Under the pieces are notes generated by a model. It saw only the letters and a program-made list of their open reading frames with translations, was not told where the DNA came from and made no database searches. The translations under genes were made by a program, and so were the position numbers. Below, piece by piece: positions 40,612 to 49,971 of a stretch of DNA of 64,000 bases (position 1 is the first letter of the stretch; each line of letters begins with the position of its first letter). Source of the DNA: Ferrimonas sp048263965 (GTDB taxonomy: Bacteria > Pseudomonadota > Gammaproteobacteria > Enterobacterales > Shewanellaceae). The stretch spans positions 1 through 64,000 of the forward strand of contig NZ_JBLXDO010000018.1 in NCBI RefSeq assembly GCF_048263965.1, read 5' to 3'.

Positions 40612-41748
40612 TCAGAGTTCAAACCCGGACAGATCGTCCTGGTCCACTTCGTTCTTGATCTGGTTGGTCAGGTAGGAGGACACCTCGACCTCCTGCGGGG
40701 CTACCTGTACCGCATCGCTTTCCAGCCACTTGCTCATCCAGGGCAGGGGGTTGGAGCGTTTGGGGAACAGCTCAGGCAGACCCAGGGCGTTCATCCGCTG
40801 GTTGGTGATGAACTCCACGTAGTCCTCGATGATCTTCTTGTTCAGGCCCAGCATGGAGCCATCCTTGAACAGGTAGGCGGCCCACTCCTTCTCCTGCTCG
40901 GCGGCGCGGCGGAAGATCTCCACAGACTCCTGGAAGCACTCCACGGCGATCTCCGCCATCTCGTTATCATCCTGATTGGTGGCCATCAGGTTCAGCATGT
41001 GCTGAGTGCCCACCAGGTGCAGCTGCTCGTCACGGGCGATAAAGCGGATGATCTTGGCGTTGCCCTCCATTACCTCACGCTCGGCAAAGGCGAAGGAGCA
41101 GGCGAAGGAGACGTAGAAACGGATCGCTTCCAGTACGTTGATGGACACCAGGCACAGGTACAGCTTGCGCTTGAGCTCGCGGCGGCTGATGGTGAAGGTC
41201 TCGTCGCCCACCTGGTGCTCCCCCTCGCCAAACTGCTGGTAGCGCTGGGTGTAATCGATGAGCTCATCGTAGTAACCGGAGATGTCGCCGGCACGCTTCT
41301 GGATCTCGCTGTTGGTGACGATGTCGTCGAACACCACCGAGGGGTCGTTGACGATGTTGCGAATGATGTGGGTGTAGGAGCGAGAGTGAATGGTCTCATA
41401 GAAGGACCAGGTCTCAATCCAGGTCTCCAACTCCGGCAGGGACACCAGGGGCAGCAGGGCCACGTTGGGGCTGCGGCCCTGGATGGAGTCCAGCAGGGTC
41501 TGGTACTTCAGGTTCGACAGGAAGATGTGCTTTTCGTGATCCGGCAGCTCGGCAAAATCGATGCGGTCCTGGGTCACGTCCACCTCTTCCGGGCGCCAGA
41601 AGAAGGAGAGCTGCTTCTCGATCAGCTCTTCGAAGATGGGGTGCTTCTGCTGGTCGTAACGGGCAACGTTTACCGGGTTACCCAGGAACATGGGCTCCTT
41701 GAGGGCGTTGTTGGCTTCCCGGGAAAAGGTGCTGTATCTGTGGCTCAT
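40612..41748 (-). CDS. nrdB: Class Ia ribonucleotide reductase beta subunit
   Basis: The radical-bearing subunit, about 378 residues. Iron ligands and radical Tyr lie in the ETIHSRSYTHIIRNIVND block and the later IIRFIARDEQLHL block, and the FFWRPEEVDV segment is typical. The C-terminal tail ending DQDDLSGFEL binds NrdA. The ATG at 41748 is 8 nt from AAGG; an alternative ATG two codons upstream (41754) sits too close to it. It lies 48 nt after nrdA and directly before yfaE. Confidence 0.97.
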   Translation of the reverse strand: MSHRYSTFSREANNALKEPMFLGNPVNVARYDQQKHPIFEELIEKQLSFFWRPEEVDVTQDRIDFAELPDHEKHIFLSNLKYQTLLDSIQGRSPNVALLPLVSLPELETWIETWSFYETIHSRSYTHIIRNIVNDPSVVFDDIVTNSEIQKRAGDISGYYDELIDYTQRYQQFGEGEHQVGDETFTISRRELKRKLYLCLVSINVLEAIRFYVSFACSFAFAEREVMEGNAKIIRFIARDEQLHLVGTQHMLNLMATNQDDNEMAEIAVECFQESVEIFRRAAEQEKEWAAYLFKDGSMLGLNKKIIEDYVEFITNQRMNALGLPELFPKRSNPLPWMSKWLESDAVQVAPQEVEVSSYLTNQIKNEVDQDDLSGFEL

Positions 41749-41796
41749 GGTCATATCCTTGGCTGAGAGAGCGGCCCCGCAGGCGGAGCCGGCCGC

Positions 41797-44073
41797 TTAA
41801 ATCTTACAGGCGCCGCCGGCGCAATCATCGGCTCCGTCGGTCTTACTGCTGGAGTCCGACTGGCCATCCCGGGTGTTCTGATAGTACAGGGTCTTGAGGC
41901 CGTACTTGTAGGCCAGCATCAAGTCCTTGAGCAGGACGTTCATGGGCATCTTGTTCTCATTGAAGCGGCCCGGATCGTAGTTGGTGTTGGCGGAGATCGC
42001 CTGATCGACGAACTTCTGCATAATCCCCACCAGTTGCAGGTAACCGGTGTTGTCCGGGATGTCCCACAGTAGCTCGTACTGGTTCTTGAGGGTCTCGATG
42101 CCGGGCACCACCTGCTTCATGATGCCGTCTTTGGAGCCCTTGACGCTTACCAGGCCACGAGGCGGCTCGATGCCGTTGGTGGCGTTGGAGATCTGCGAGC
42201 TGGTCTCCGAAGGCATCAGCGCGGACAGGGTGGAGTTGCGCAGGCCGAACTCCTGGATGTCGGCACGCAGGGCTTCCCAGTCCAGGTGCAGCGGCTCTTC
42301 GCAGAACTGGTCCACCGCCTTCTTGTAAGTATCGATGGGCAGCAGCCCCTGGGCGTAGGTGGTCTCGTTGAAGCCCGGACAGGCCCCTTGCTCCTTGGCC
42401 AGATTGTTGGAGGCCTTGAGCAGGTAATACTGAATCGCTTCGAACGCCTTGTGGGTCAGGGCATTGCCGCTGCCGTCGGAGTAGCGAGCGCCGTTCTTCG
42501 CCAGGTAGTAGGCAAAGTTGATCACCCCGATGCCCAGGGTACGGCGCTTCATGGAGCCCAGCTCGGCGGCCGGTACCGGGTAGTCCTGGTAGTCCAGCAG
42601 GCTGTCCAGGGCACGAACCGCCAGATCCGCCAGCTCTTCCAGTTCGCTCAACTCGTCGATGGCGCCCAGGTTGAAGGCGGACAGGGTGCACAGGGCAATC
42701 TCGCCATTGGGGTCGTCCAGGCTGTTCAGCGGCTTGGTGGGCAGGGCGATCTCCAGGCACAGGTTGGACTGCTTCACCGGGGCCACCTTGGGGTCGAAGG
42801 GGCTGTGGGTGTTGCAGTGGTCCACGTGCTGGATGTAGATGCGGCCGGTGGAGGCGCGCTCCTGCATCAGCAGGCCAAACAGGCTGACCGCTTTCACCGT
42901 CTTGCGGCGAATGCTGCTGTCCGCTTCGTACTGGGTGTACAGGCGCTCAAACTCTTCCTGATCGGCGAAGAAGGCATCGTACAGGCCGGGTACGTCGGAC
43001 GGGGAGAACAGGCTGATGTCGCCGCCGTCAATCAGGCGCTGGTACAGGGTGCGGTTAATTTGTACGCCGTAGTCCAGGTGACGGATACGGTTGGCGTCGG
43101 TGCCGCGGTTGTTCTTCAGTACCAGCAGCTCTTCCGCTTCCAGGTGCCACAGGGGATAGAACAGGGTGGCGGCACCGCCGCGAACCCCGCCCTGGGAGCA
43201 GGACTTCACCGCAGTCTGGAAGTGTTTGAAGAAGGGCAGGCAGCCGGTGTGGAAGGCTTCGCCGCCACGAATGGGGCTGCCCAGGGCCCGGATGCCGCCG
43301 CCGTTGATGCCGATGCCGGCACGTTGGCTGACGTAGTTGACGATGGCCGCCGAGGTGGCGTTGATGGAGTCCAGGCTGTCACCACACTCAATCAGCACGC
43401 AGGAGCTGAACTGGCGGGTGGGGGTGCGCACGCCGGACATGATGGGCGTGGGCAGGGAGATCTTGAACTTGGAAGTGGCGTCGTAGAACCGCTTCACGTA
43501 CTCCAGACGTTCGCCCTTGGGGTAGTTGGCGAACAGACAGGCGGACACCAGCATGTAGAGGAACTGGGCGCTCTCGAACACCTCACCGGTGACCCGGTTC
43601 TGCACCAGGTACTTGCCTTCCAGCTGCTTCACCGCCGCGTAAGAGAAATCCATGTCACGCCAGTGGTCGATGTGATCGTTCAGCTCATTGAGTTCTTCAC
43701 GGCTGTAGTCGCTGAGGATGTGCTGGTCGTACTTACCCGTTTCCACCATCTTGGTGACGTGGTCATACAGGTGAGGGGGCTCGAAATGGCCATAGGCCTT
43801 TTTGCGCAGGTGGAACACCGCCAGGCGGGCAGCCAGGTACTGATAATCCGGGGTCTCCTCGCTGATGAGATCAGCGGCCGCCTTGATGATGGTCTCGTGG
43901 ATCGCCTCGGTGGTCATGCCATCGAAGAAGTGGATGTGGCTGGCCAGTTCGACCTGGGAGACAGACACATTGTTCAGATCCTGAGCGGCCCAGTAGATCA
44001 CCCGATGGATCTTGTCCAGATCCAGGGGTTCCTGTTTACCACTTCGTTTAGTGATGAGGAGAGATTTAGTCAT
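41797..44073 (-). CDS. nrdA: Class Ia ribonucleotide reductase alpha subunit
   Basis: The 758-residue catalytic subunit reducing NDPs to dNDPs. An ATP cone is at the N-terminus (LITKRSGKQEPLDLDKIHRV). Active-site residues are seen in RQFSSCVLIECGDS, SNLCLEIALPTK (NLCLE with the Cys-Glu pair) and LYYQNTRDG. The C-terminal redox cysteines are in CAGGACKI. The sequence closely follows E. coli NrdA. Candidate NrdR boxes and two near-consensus DnaA boxes lie upstream, and nrdB and yfaE downstream. Confidence 0.98.
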   Translation of the reverse strand: MTKSLLITKRSGKQEPLDLDKIHRVIYWAAQDLNNVSVSQVELASHIHFFDGMTTEAIHETIIKAAADLISEETPDYQYLAARLAVFHLRKKAYGHFEPPHLYDHVTKMVETGKYDQHILSDYSREELNELNDHIDHWRDMDFSYAAVKQLEGKYLVQNRVTGEVFESAQFLYMLVSACLFANYPKGERLEYVKRFYDATSKFKISLPTPIMSGVRTPTRQFSSCVLIECGDSLDSINATSAAIVNYVSQRAGIGINGGGIRALGSPIRGGEAFHTGCLPFFKHFQTAVKSCSQGGVRGGAATLFYPLWHLEAEELLVLKNNRGTDANRIRHLDYGVQINRTLYQRLIDGGDISLFSPSDVPGLYDAFFADQEEFERLYTQYEADSSIRRKTVKAVSLFGLLMQERASTGRIYIQHVDHCNTHSPFDPKVAPVKQSNLCLEIALPTKPLNSLDDPNGEIALCTLSAFNLGAIDELSELEELADLAVRALDSLLDYQDYPVPAAELGSMKRRTLGIGVINFAYYLAKNGARYSDGSGNALTHKAFEAIQYYLLKASNNLAKEQGACPGFNETTYAQGLLPIDTYKKAVDQFCEEPLHLDWEALRADIQEFGLRNSTLSALMPSETSSQISNATNGIEPPRGLVSVKGSKDGIMKQVVPGIETLKNQYELLWDIPDNTGYLQLVGIMQKFVDQAISANTNYDPGRFNENKMPMNVLLKDLMLAYKYGLKTLYYQNTRDGQSDSSSKTDGADDCAGGACKI

Positions 44074-44178
44074 GTCCGATTTCTCGTTCCAGAGCCACCC
44101 ACTGCGGCAAAGGTGGTCCCTGAAACATTATCCTTAGTTTGAGTACCTGAGAATTGCCGATCACCGCTTGAACGGCAA

Positions 44179-44226
44179 TCACCCCTGATTGTGTGTGTTT
44201 TTATTATCGGGCACTACATGTAGTAG
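44179..44226 (-). promoter_or_regulatory. Candidate NrdR box pair upstream of nrdA
   Basis: GCACTACATGTAGTAG (44211-44226) fits the NrdR consensus at 11 of 16 positions and lies in a larger inverted repeat (CACTAC...GTAGTG). A second, weaker site TCACCCCTGATTGTGT (44179-44194) keeps the CAC and GTGT ends and is 16 bp away, the usual pair spacing. The better box is 13/16 identical to one before nrdD. Confidence 0.5.
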
Positions 44227-44295
44227 TGCCGATGGGTTGATCTACAAGATAAGGCGGTTTTCGGATCTGTGCAATAGGTCCGGATGTGATCAAAT

Positions 44296-44316
44296 TGTGG
44301 GTAAGCTTGTGAATAA
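44296..44316. promoter_or_regulatory. Two near-consensus DnaA boxes upstream of nrdA
   Basis: TGTGGGTAA (44296-44304) and TGTGAATAA (44308-44316) each differ at one position from TGTGGATAA, the complement of the DnaA box TTATCCACA. They are in the same orientation 12 bp apart. E. coli nrdAB is also controlled by paired DnaA boxes. Confidence 0.55.
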
Positions 44317-44400
44317 TTAGGTGGGGGAAAATATGTGCTTCTGCTAAGCCTTACCACCATTGGGCTGAGGAAAATGCAAGTGTTTTTTTCACAAAAACAA

Positions 44401-44426
44401 CGGGGCAAAAAAAATTTTTTGCCCCG
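44401..44426 (-). terminator. Terminator of the HAD phosphatase gene
   Basis: CGGGGCAAAAAA and TTTTTTGCCCCG form a perfect stem, followed by TTGTTTTTG on the minus strand, 11 nt beyond the stop. Confidence 0.85.
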
Positions 44427-44436
44427 GTTCGTATGA

Positions 44437-45114
44437 CTATTTTTGAGTCAGATCGCGAATGAGATCGAACAGATCCTCCGGACGATCGCAGCGGTGGTGA
44501 GCCGGCCAGGTGTGGGCCTGATCCTCTTCGCTGATGTAGCCCCACAAGGCGGCCACACTGATCATTCCGGCGCGGTTGGCGGCCACCACATCCCGCTCCG
44601 CATCGCCTACGTAGAGGATGCTGTCCGGGGTCAGAGACAGCGTTTCGGCGCCCAGGTGCAGTGGAGCAGGGTCGGGCTTGGCCACCGGCAGGGTGTCGCC
44701 TCCCACCAGAACGGCACTGCCAGAGAGCTCAGGTTGTTGAGCCAGCAACTGACGAGCCAGCCCTTCGGGCTTGTTGGTGATGATCCCCCAGGGCAGCAGG
44801 TTCTTATCCAGGTAGCCGAGCATCGGGGGGATGCCGTCATAGGGACGAGTATGGTGGCTGATGCGCTCGGCGTAGGCGGCCAGCAGGGTGTCACGCATCG
44901 GCGTGATGTCGGTGCGATGAAAGCTGTCCCCGAGGCCCGCCTTGAGCAGACCCTTGGAACCATGGCTGGAATAGAGGTAAGCCTGCTCGTCGGTGATGCC
45001 GGGGTAGCCGAACTTGGCCAGGGCCACGTTGGCGGCATGGCCCAGATCCAGGGCGGTGTCCAGCAGGGTGCCGTCCAGGTCGAACAGCACCCCCTTGATG
45101 GCGGCGTTACTCAT
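44437..45114 (-). CDS. HAD-family phosphatase (phosphoglycolate phosphatase / MupP-like)
   Basis: A 225-residue haloacid-dehalogenase hydrolase with the nucleophile motif LFDLDGTLLDTALDL near 10-24, a cap domain, ITNKPEGLA as motif II and ILYVGDAERDVVAA with the metal aspartates. It overlaps the end of ubiG by 8 nt. In pseudomonads the HAD gene beside ubiG is mupP, which dephosphorylates N-acetylmuramate 6-phosphate; others name this position gph. The sequence alone does not separate the two. Confidence 0.85.
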   Translation of the reverse strand: MSNAAIKGVLFDLDGTLLDTALDLGHAANVALAKFGYPGITDEQAYLYSSHGSKGLLKAGLGDSFHRTDITPMRDTLLAAYAERISHHTRPYDGIPPMLGYLDKNLLPWGIITNKPEGLARQLLAQQPELSGSAVLVGGDTLPVAKPDPAPLHLGAETLSLTPDSILYVGDAERDVVAANRAGMISVAALWGYISEEDQAHTWPAHHRCDRPEDLFDLIRDLTQK

Positions 45115-45817
45115 TGGGCTTAACCGCGTGAATCATATAGTTGATGTCCATGCGGCTGGAGAGACGGAAGGTCTCGGTCAGTGGGTTGTAGAGAACGCCG
45201 TCGGCGTGCTGAACCCGCAGGCCGGCCCGCTCACACCACTGAATCAGCTGGGAGGGGCGCAGGAACTTGCTGTAGTCGTGGGTGCCTTTGGGCAGCACCT
45301 TCACGATCTGCTCGGCGCCGACGATGGTGGTCATGTAGGCCAGAGGGGTCTTGTTGATGGTGGATAGGTACAGGTGACCACCGGGTTTGACCATCTGGGC
45401 GCAGGCGCGAACCACGGATTCAGGGTCGGGCACATGCTCCAGCATCTCCATGCAGGTCACCACATCGTAGTGGGCCCCCTTGTGTTCGGCGTGGGCCTCG
45501 GCGGTACACAGCTGGTAGTCGATATCCAGCTCACTCTCCAGGGCATGCAGCCTGGCTACCTCGATGGGCTCTTCGCCCATGTCCAGGCCGGTGGCACGGG
45601 CACCGGCTTTGGCCATGGCTTCGGTCAGCAGGCCGCCGCCGCAGCCCACATCCAGCACCTGCTTGCCAAACAGGCCATCGGCGTGACGCTCAATGTAGGC
45701 GGCGCGAAGGGGGTTGAGTTGGTGCAGAGGCTTGGAGTGCCCCATGGGATCCCACCAGGTGGAAGCCAGCTTCTCAAATTTGCCCACTTCTACGGGATCG
45801 ACGTTTGACTGCTGCAT
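45107..45817 (-). CDS. ubiG: Ubiquinone biosynthesis O-methyltransferase
   Basis: A 236-residue methyltransferase for both O-methylation steps of ubiquinone synthesis. The SAM loop LDVGCGGGLLTEAMAKAG lies near 53-70, with CMEMLEHVPDPESVVR and ALVLPKGTHDYSKF-like KVLPKGTHDYSKFLRPSQL blocks. The ATG at 45817 follows AAAGGA by 7 nt and gives the usual MQQSNVDPVEVGKFEKLAS start; an upstream frame of 42 codons is rejected. The neighbours gyrA (divergent) and the HAD phosphatase gene (overlapping) match other gammaproteobacteria. Confidence 0.96.
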   Translation of the reverse strand: MQQSNVDPVEVGKFEKLASTWWDPMGHSKPLHQLNPLRAAYIERHADGLFGKQVLDVGCGGGLLTEAMAKAGARATGLDMGEEPIEVARLHALESELDIDYQLCTAEAHAEHKGAHYDVVTCMEMLEHVPDPESVVRACAQMVKPGGHLYLSTINKTPLAYMTTIVGAEQIVKVLPKGTHDYSKFLRPSQLIQWCERAGLRVQHADGVLYNPLTETFRLSSRMDINYMIHAVKPNE

Positions 45818-46132
45818 TCTGTGTCCTTTCTTTAGATACTGCGTGCCAGCCTCTGATCGGCAGGCTCCGATGACGCCAGTATACGATGGCGCCGGATGGG
45901 GAGAAAGACAGGGTTGGGAGGAAAACACCTCAAACAGACACAAAATGGTACATTTTACCCACGCCTTCGCACGTTTTTTGGTCAGTTGTAAGCCGTTGTT
46001 TCCTGAGGCAAGAAACGCAGCTTTTCAACGCCAATGTCTGTGCTACAATGCCGAATTACCGTTTTTGCCGGCCTGGCCGGCTCGGCGGGGAAATTGGGAT
46101 TCTCTGCCGCATTTAGGGGACACTATCTGTCT
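45818..46132. other. Divergent promoter region between ubiG and gyrA
   Basis: About 315 bp. A frame leads into gyrA from 46034 in phase, but family alignment places the gyrA start at 46133. The region carries the gyrA promoter candidate listed separately; no other gene is seen. Confidence 0.6.
46022..46049 (+). promoter_or_regulatory. Predicted gyrA promoter
   Basis: TTTTCA (46022-46027), a 16-bp spacer and TACAAT (46044-46049), preceded by TGC as an extended -10, would start transcription about 77 nt before the gyrA ATG. Confidence 0.5.
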
Positions 46133-48769
46133 ATGACTGATCTGGCTAACGAAATTACGCCGATTAATATCGAAGAGGAGTTGAAAAGCTCCTATCTCGA
46201 CTATGCCATGAGCGTGATTGTCGGGCGTGCATTGCCCGACGTCCGGGACGGCCTTAAGCCTGTTCACCGTCGCACCCTGTTCGCGATGAACGGCCTGGGT
46301 AACGACTGGAACAAACCCTACAAGAAATCCGCCCGTGTGGTGGGTGACGTTATCGGTAAATACCACCCCCACGGTGACAGTGCGGTCTACGACACCATTG
46401 TGCGTATGGCTCAGCCTTTCTCCCTGCGTTACTGCCTGGTGGACGGCCAGGGTAACTTCGGTTCCGTCGACGGTGACTCCGCGGCGGCAATGCGATACAC
46501 CGAAGTGCGCATGGCCAAGATCTCCCACGAGCTGCTGGCAGACTTGGATAAGGAAACCGTGGACTACGTGCCCAACTACGATGGCACGGAACAGATTCCA
46601 GAGGTGTTGCCCACCAAGGTGCCAAACCTGCTGGTCAACGGCTCCAGTGGTATTGCGGTGGGCATGGCCACCAACATTCCGCCTCATAACCTCACCGAGG
46701 TGATCGACGGCTGCCTGGCCTTTATCGACAACGGCGACATCAGCATCGATGAGCTGATTGAGATCATTCCCGGTCCCGACTTCCCCACCGGCGGCATCAT
46801 CAATGGCCGCAAGGGGATCATCGACGCCTACAAGACCGGTCGCGGCAAGATCTACGTGCGTGCCCGGTCCGATGTGGAAACCAGCAGCACCGGCAAAGAG
46901 TCCATCATTGTTCACGAACTGCCTTATCAGGTGAACAAGGCCCGTTTGATCGAGAAGATCGCCGAGCTGGTGAAGGACAAGAAGCTGGAGGGGATCTCCG
47001 GCCTGCGCGATGAGTCCGATAAGGACGGCATGCGCGTGGTGATTGAACTGAAGCGTGGTGAAGTGCCGGAAGTGGTACTGAACAACCTCTATGCTCAGAC
47101 TCAGATGCAGACGGTATTCGGCATCAACATGGTGGCACTGGGCAACAATCAGCCCAAGCTGTTCAACCTGAAAGAGACTCTGGATGCCTTCGTGACTCAC
47201 CGTCGCGAAGTGGTGACCCGTCGTACTGTGTACGAACTGCGCAAGGCGCGCGAGCGGGCTCACATCCTCGAAGGTCTGGCCATCTCCCTGGCCAACATCG
47301 ACCCTGTGATTGAGCTGATTCGTCACTCACCGACCCCGGCAGAGGCCCGCGAAGCCTTGCTGTCCCGCGGTTGGGAGCTGGGTAATGTGGCCTCCATGCT
47401 GGAGAAGGCCGGCGATGACGCCGCCCGCCCAGACTGGTTGACCCCAGAGTTCGGCATCCGTGACGGCCTCTACTACCTGACTCAGACTCAGGCCCAGGCG
47501 ATTCTGGATCTGCGTCTGCAGAAGCTGACCGGTCTGGAACACGAGAAGATCCTCGACGAGTACCGTGAACTGCTGAATGTGATCGCCGAGCTGATGCACA
47601 TCCTTGCCAGCCCAGAGCGCCTGATGGAAGTGATCCGTGAGGAGCTGGAAGCGATTCGAGCCGAGTACGGTGATGAGCGTAAGACCGAGATCAGCTCCGC
47701 CTCCGCAGACATCTCCCTGGAAGACCTGATCACCGAAGAAGACGTGGTGGTGACCCTGTCCCACGCCGGTTACTGTAAGTACCAGCCTCTGAGCGATTAC
47801 GAAGCCCAGCGTCGTGGCGGCAAGGGTAAGGCGGCGGCCAAGATGAAGGATGAAGACTTCATCGAGCGCCTGCTGGTGGCCAACACCCACGACACTATCC
47901 TGTGCTTCTCCAACGCAGGTAAGGTGTACTGGCTCAAGGTGTACCAGCTGCCTCTGGCCAGCCGTACTGCCCGTGGTAAGCCGATTGTGAATCTGCTGCC
48001 GCTGGACGAAGGCGAGGTGATTCAGGCGATTCTGCCGGTCCGTGAGTATGACCCAAGCAAGTACATCGTGTTTGCTACCGCCAAGGGCACCGTCAAGAAG
48101 ACCGCCCTGGACGCCTACAGCCGTCCTCTGTCTTCCGGTATCCGCGCCATCAACCTCAACGAGGGTGATGAGCTGATCGCCGTGGACATCACCGATGGCA
48201 GCAACGAAGTGATGCTGTTCTCCGACGCCGGTAAGGTGGTGCGTTTCGACGAGTCCAACGTCCGTTCCATGGGTCGTACCGCCACCGGTGTGCGCGGCAT
48301 CGCCCTGGATGACGTGGACCGTGTGGTCTCCATGATTGTTCCTCGAGACGATGGCGCCATCCTCACCGTGACCCAGAACGGTTATGGTAAGCGTACCGCC
48401 GAATCCGAGTACCCAACCAAGAGCCGGGCCACCAAGGGGGTTATCTCCATCAAGGTGAGCGAGCGTAACGGCGCCGTGGTGGGTGCGGTACAGGTGCAGG
48501 ACAACGACGAGATCATGCTGATCACCGACGGCGGCACCCTGGTGCGTACCCGGGTTCACGAGGTTTCCGAAGTGGGCCGTAACACCCAGGGTGTTACCAT
48601 CATTCGCACCATGGAGGGCGAACAGGTGGTGGGTCTGCAGCGCATCGATGAGATCGAAGAGCCTGAGCTGCCGGAAGGCGAGCTGGTTGACGGCGAGCAA
48701 GCGGCAGAGGGCGACGCCCCAGCCCCAGCCGCTGACGCGCCTGCGGCCGACGAGGCCAGCGACGAGTAA
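46133..48769 (+). CDS. gyrA: DNA gyrase subunit A
   Basis: An 878-residue topoisomerase subunit that cuts and rejoins DNA to add negative supercoils. The N-terminal part aligns with E. coli position by position; the active-site Tyr122 is in AAAMRYTEVRM, and the quinolone region KYHPHGDSAVYDTI has Ser83 and Asp87, the sensitive state. The GyrA-box equivalent reads QRRGGKGKAA near 560. The C-terminal beta-pinwheel ends in an Ala/Pro/Asp/Glu-rich tail. The ATG at 46133 is chosen from the family start MTDLANEITPINIEEELK. A terminator follows. Confidence 0.99.
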   Translation: MTDLANEITPINIEEELKSSYLDYAMSVIVGRALPDVRDGLKPVHRRTLFAMNGLGNDWNKPYKKSARVVGDVIGKYHPHGDSAVYDTIVRMAQPFSLRYCLVDGQGNFGSVDGDSAAAMRYTEVRMAKISHELLADLDKETVDYVPNYDGTEQIPEVLPTKVPNLLVNGSSGIAVGMATNIPPHNLTEVIDGCLAFIDNGDISIDELIEIIPGPDFPTGGIINGRKGIIDAYKTGRGKIYVRARSDVETSSTGKESIIVHELPYQVNKARLIEKIAELVKDKKLEGISGLRDESDKDGMRVVIELKRGEVPEVVLNNLYAQTQMQTVFGINMVALGNNQPKLFNLKETLDAFVTHRREVVTRRTVYELRKARERAHILEGLAISLANIDPVIELIRHSPTPAEAREALLSRGWELGNVASMLEKAGDDAARPDWLTPEFGIRDGLYYLTQTQAQAILDLRLQKLTGLEHEKILDEYRELLNVIAELMHILASPERLMEVIREELEAIRAEYGDERKTEISSASADISLEDLITEEDVVVTLSHAGYCKYQPLSDYEAQRRGGKGKAAAKMKDEDFIERLLVANTHDTILCFSNAGKVYWLKVYQLPLASRTARGKPIVNLLPLDEGEVIQAILPVREYDPSKYIVFATAKGTVKKTALDAYSRPLSSGIRAINLNEGDELIAVDITDGSNEVMLFSDAGKVVRFDESNVRSMGRTATGVRGIALDDVDRVVSMIVPRDDGAILTVTQNGYGKRTAESEYPTKSRATKGVISIKVSERNGAVVGAVQVQDNDEIMLITDGGTLVRTRVHEVSEVGRNTQGVTIIRTMEGEQVVGLQRIDEIEEPELPEGELVDGEQAAEGDAPAPAADAPAADEASDE

Positions 48770-48793
48770 CCACTGCTTATCGCGCAATAACCG

Positions 48794-48822
48794 AAAACGG
48801 ACGCCCAGGCGTCCGTTTTTTT
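48794..48822 (+). terminator. Terminator after gyrA
   Basis: AAAACGGACGCC-CAG-GCGTCCGTTTTT with a seven-T run. Confidence 0.93.
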
Positions 48823-48884
48823 ATTCCTTAGCCGGAGAAACTGGTGTTAAATGGGGTGTTTTGTCTAAACATAGGATCCGAGGA

Positions 48885-49949
48885 ATGAGCGTATATAACT
48901 TTTGCGCCGGTCCGGCGATGTTGCCGACCGAAGTGATGGCCAAAGCCCAGAAAGAGCTGGTGGACTTTAATGGCCTGGGCGTATCGGTGATGGAGCTCAG
49001 CCACAGATCCAAAGAGTACCTGGCGGTGGCCGAGGCGGCCGAAGCCAACCTGCGCGAACTGATGAACATCGGTGACGACTATGCGGTGCTCTTTACCCAC
49101 GGCGGCGCCCGCGCCCATTTCTCCGCCATTCCCCAGAATCTGGTGGGGGCCGACGAACAGGTGGATTACCTGATCTCCGGTCAATGGTCCGCTGGCGCAG
49201 CCAAAGAAGCCGCCAAGTACGCCAGGGTCAACAGCATCGACCTGCGCAGCGGTAATAGCCTGGACATGATCCAGGTCAGCGAAGCAGGGCAGGGGAGTTA
49301 TCTGCATTACTGCCCCAACGAGACCGTCGACGGTGTGGCCATCTTCGATGAGCCGGTGACCGACAAACCGCTGATTGCCGATTACTCCTCCTGCATTCTC
49401 GGCCGGGAAATCGACATTAACCGCTATGGCCTGATCTACGCCGGTGCCCAGAAGAACATTGGCCCGGCCGGGCTGGCGCTGGTGATCGTTCGCCGCGACC
49501 TGATTGGTCGGGCGCAAGCCACCACCCCCTCAATCCTGGATTACGCCCTGCTGGATAAAAACGATTCCATGTACAACACCCCGCCCACCTACGCCTGGTA
49601 CCTGGCCGGCGAGGTGTTCAAATGGCTCAAGGCCCAGGGCGGGGTCGGCGCCATGGCACAGCTGAATCGCCAGAAGGCGGCGCTGCTGTACGATTTTATT
49701 GACAGCAGTGACTTCTACCAAAACCGGGTGGATCCAAGCCATCGCAGTGAGATGAATGTACCTTTCCAGTTGGTCAATCCGGATCTGGACGCCCAATTCC
49801 TGGCTCAGTCTCAGCAGGCTGGCCTGATGGCATTGAAGGGGCACCGCAGTGTCGGCGGTATGCGGGCCAGCATCTACAACGCCATGCCACTGGAGGGGGT
49901 TCAGGCCCTGGTGACCTTTATGAAAGCCTTCGAGCTGAACAACAAATAA
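48885..49949 (+). CDS. serC: Phosphoserine aminotransferase
   Basis: A 354-residue PLP enzyme that makes phosphoserine (serine synthesis) and phosphohydroxythreonine (PLP synthesis). It starts MSVYNFCAGPAMLPTEVM. The pyridoxal lysine is in YGLIYAGAQKNIGPAGLALV and the phosphate/PLP contacts in THGGARAHFSAIP. An ATG at 48885 fits the family start, although the frame is open for 98 codons upstream within gyrA. hisC follows by 22 nt, so they form an operon. Confidence 0.97.
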   Translation: MSVYNFCAGPAMLPTEVMAKAQKELVDFNGLGVSVMELSHRSKEYLAVAEAAEANLRELMNIGDDYAVLFTHGGARAHFSAIPQNLVGADEQVDYLISGQWSAGAAKEAAKYARVNSIDLRSGNSLDMIQVSEAGQGSYLHYCPNETVDGVAIFDEPVTDKPLIADYSSCILGREIDINRYGLIYAGAQKNIGPAGLALVIVRRDLIGRAQATTPSILDYALLDKNDSMYNTPPTYAWYLAGEVFKWLKAQGGVGAMAQLNRQKAALLYDFIDSSDFYQNRVDPSHRSEMNVPFQLVNPDLDAQFLAQSQQAGLMALKGHRSVGGMRASIYNAMPLEGVQALVTFMKAFELNNK

Positions 49950-49971
49950 GAAAGAAGATAAGGAAGCACTA

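Larger units (their letters stand above)
44074..44400. other. Regulatory region upstream of nrdA
   Basis: About 330 bp between nrdA and the terminator of the HAD phosphatase gene. It holds the NrdR-like and DnaA-like sites listed separately. No gene is seen. Confidence 0.6.

Noticed and set aside
42286..44142. A 618-codon open frame antisense to nrdA
   Set aside because: Low-complexity Gly/Val/Gln/Asp-rich protein typical of complements of GC-rich genes; nrdA is certain on the other strand.
46034..46132. A longer GyrA with 33 extra N-terminal residues
   Set aside because: The extension overlaps the predicted promoter and is not part of any GyrA; the ATG at 46133 matches the family start.
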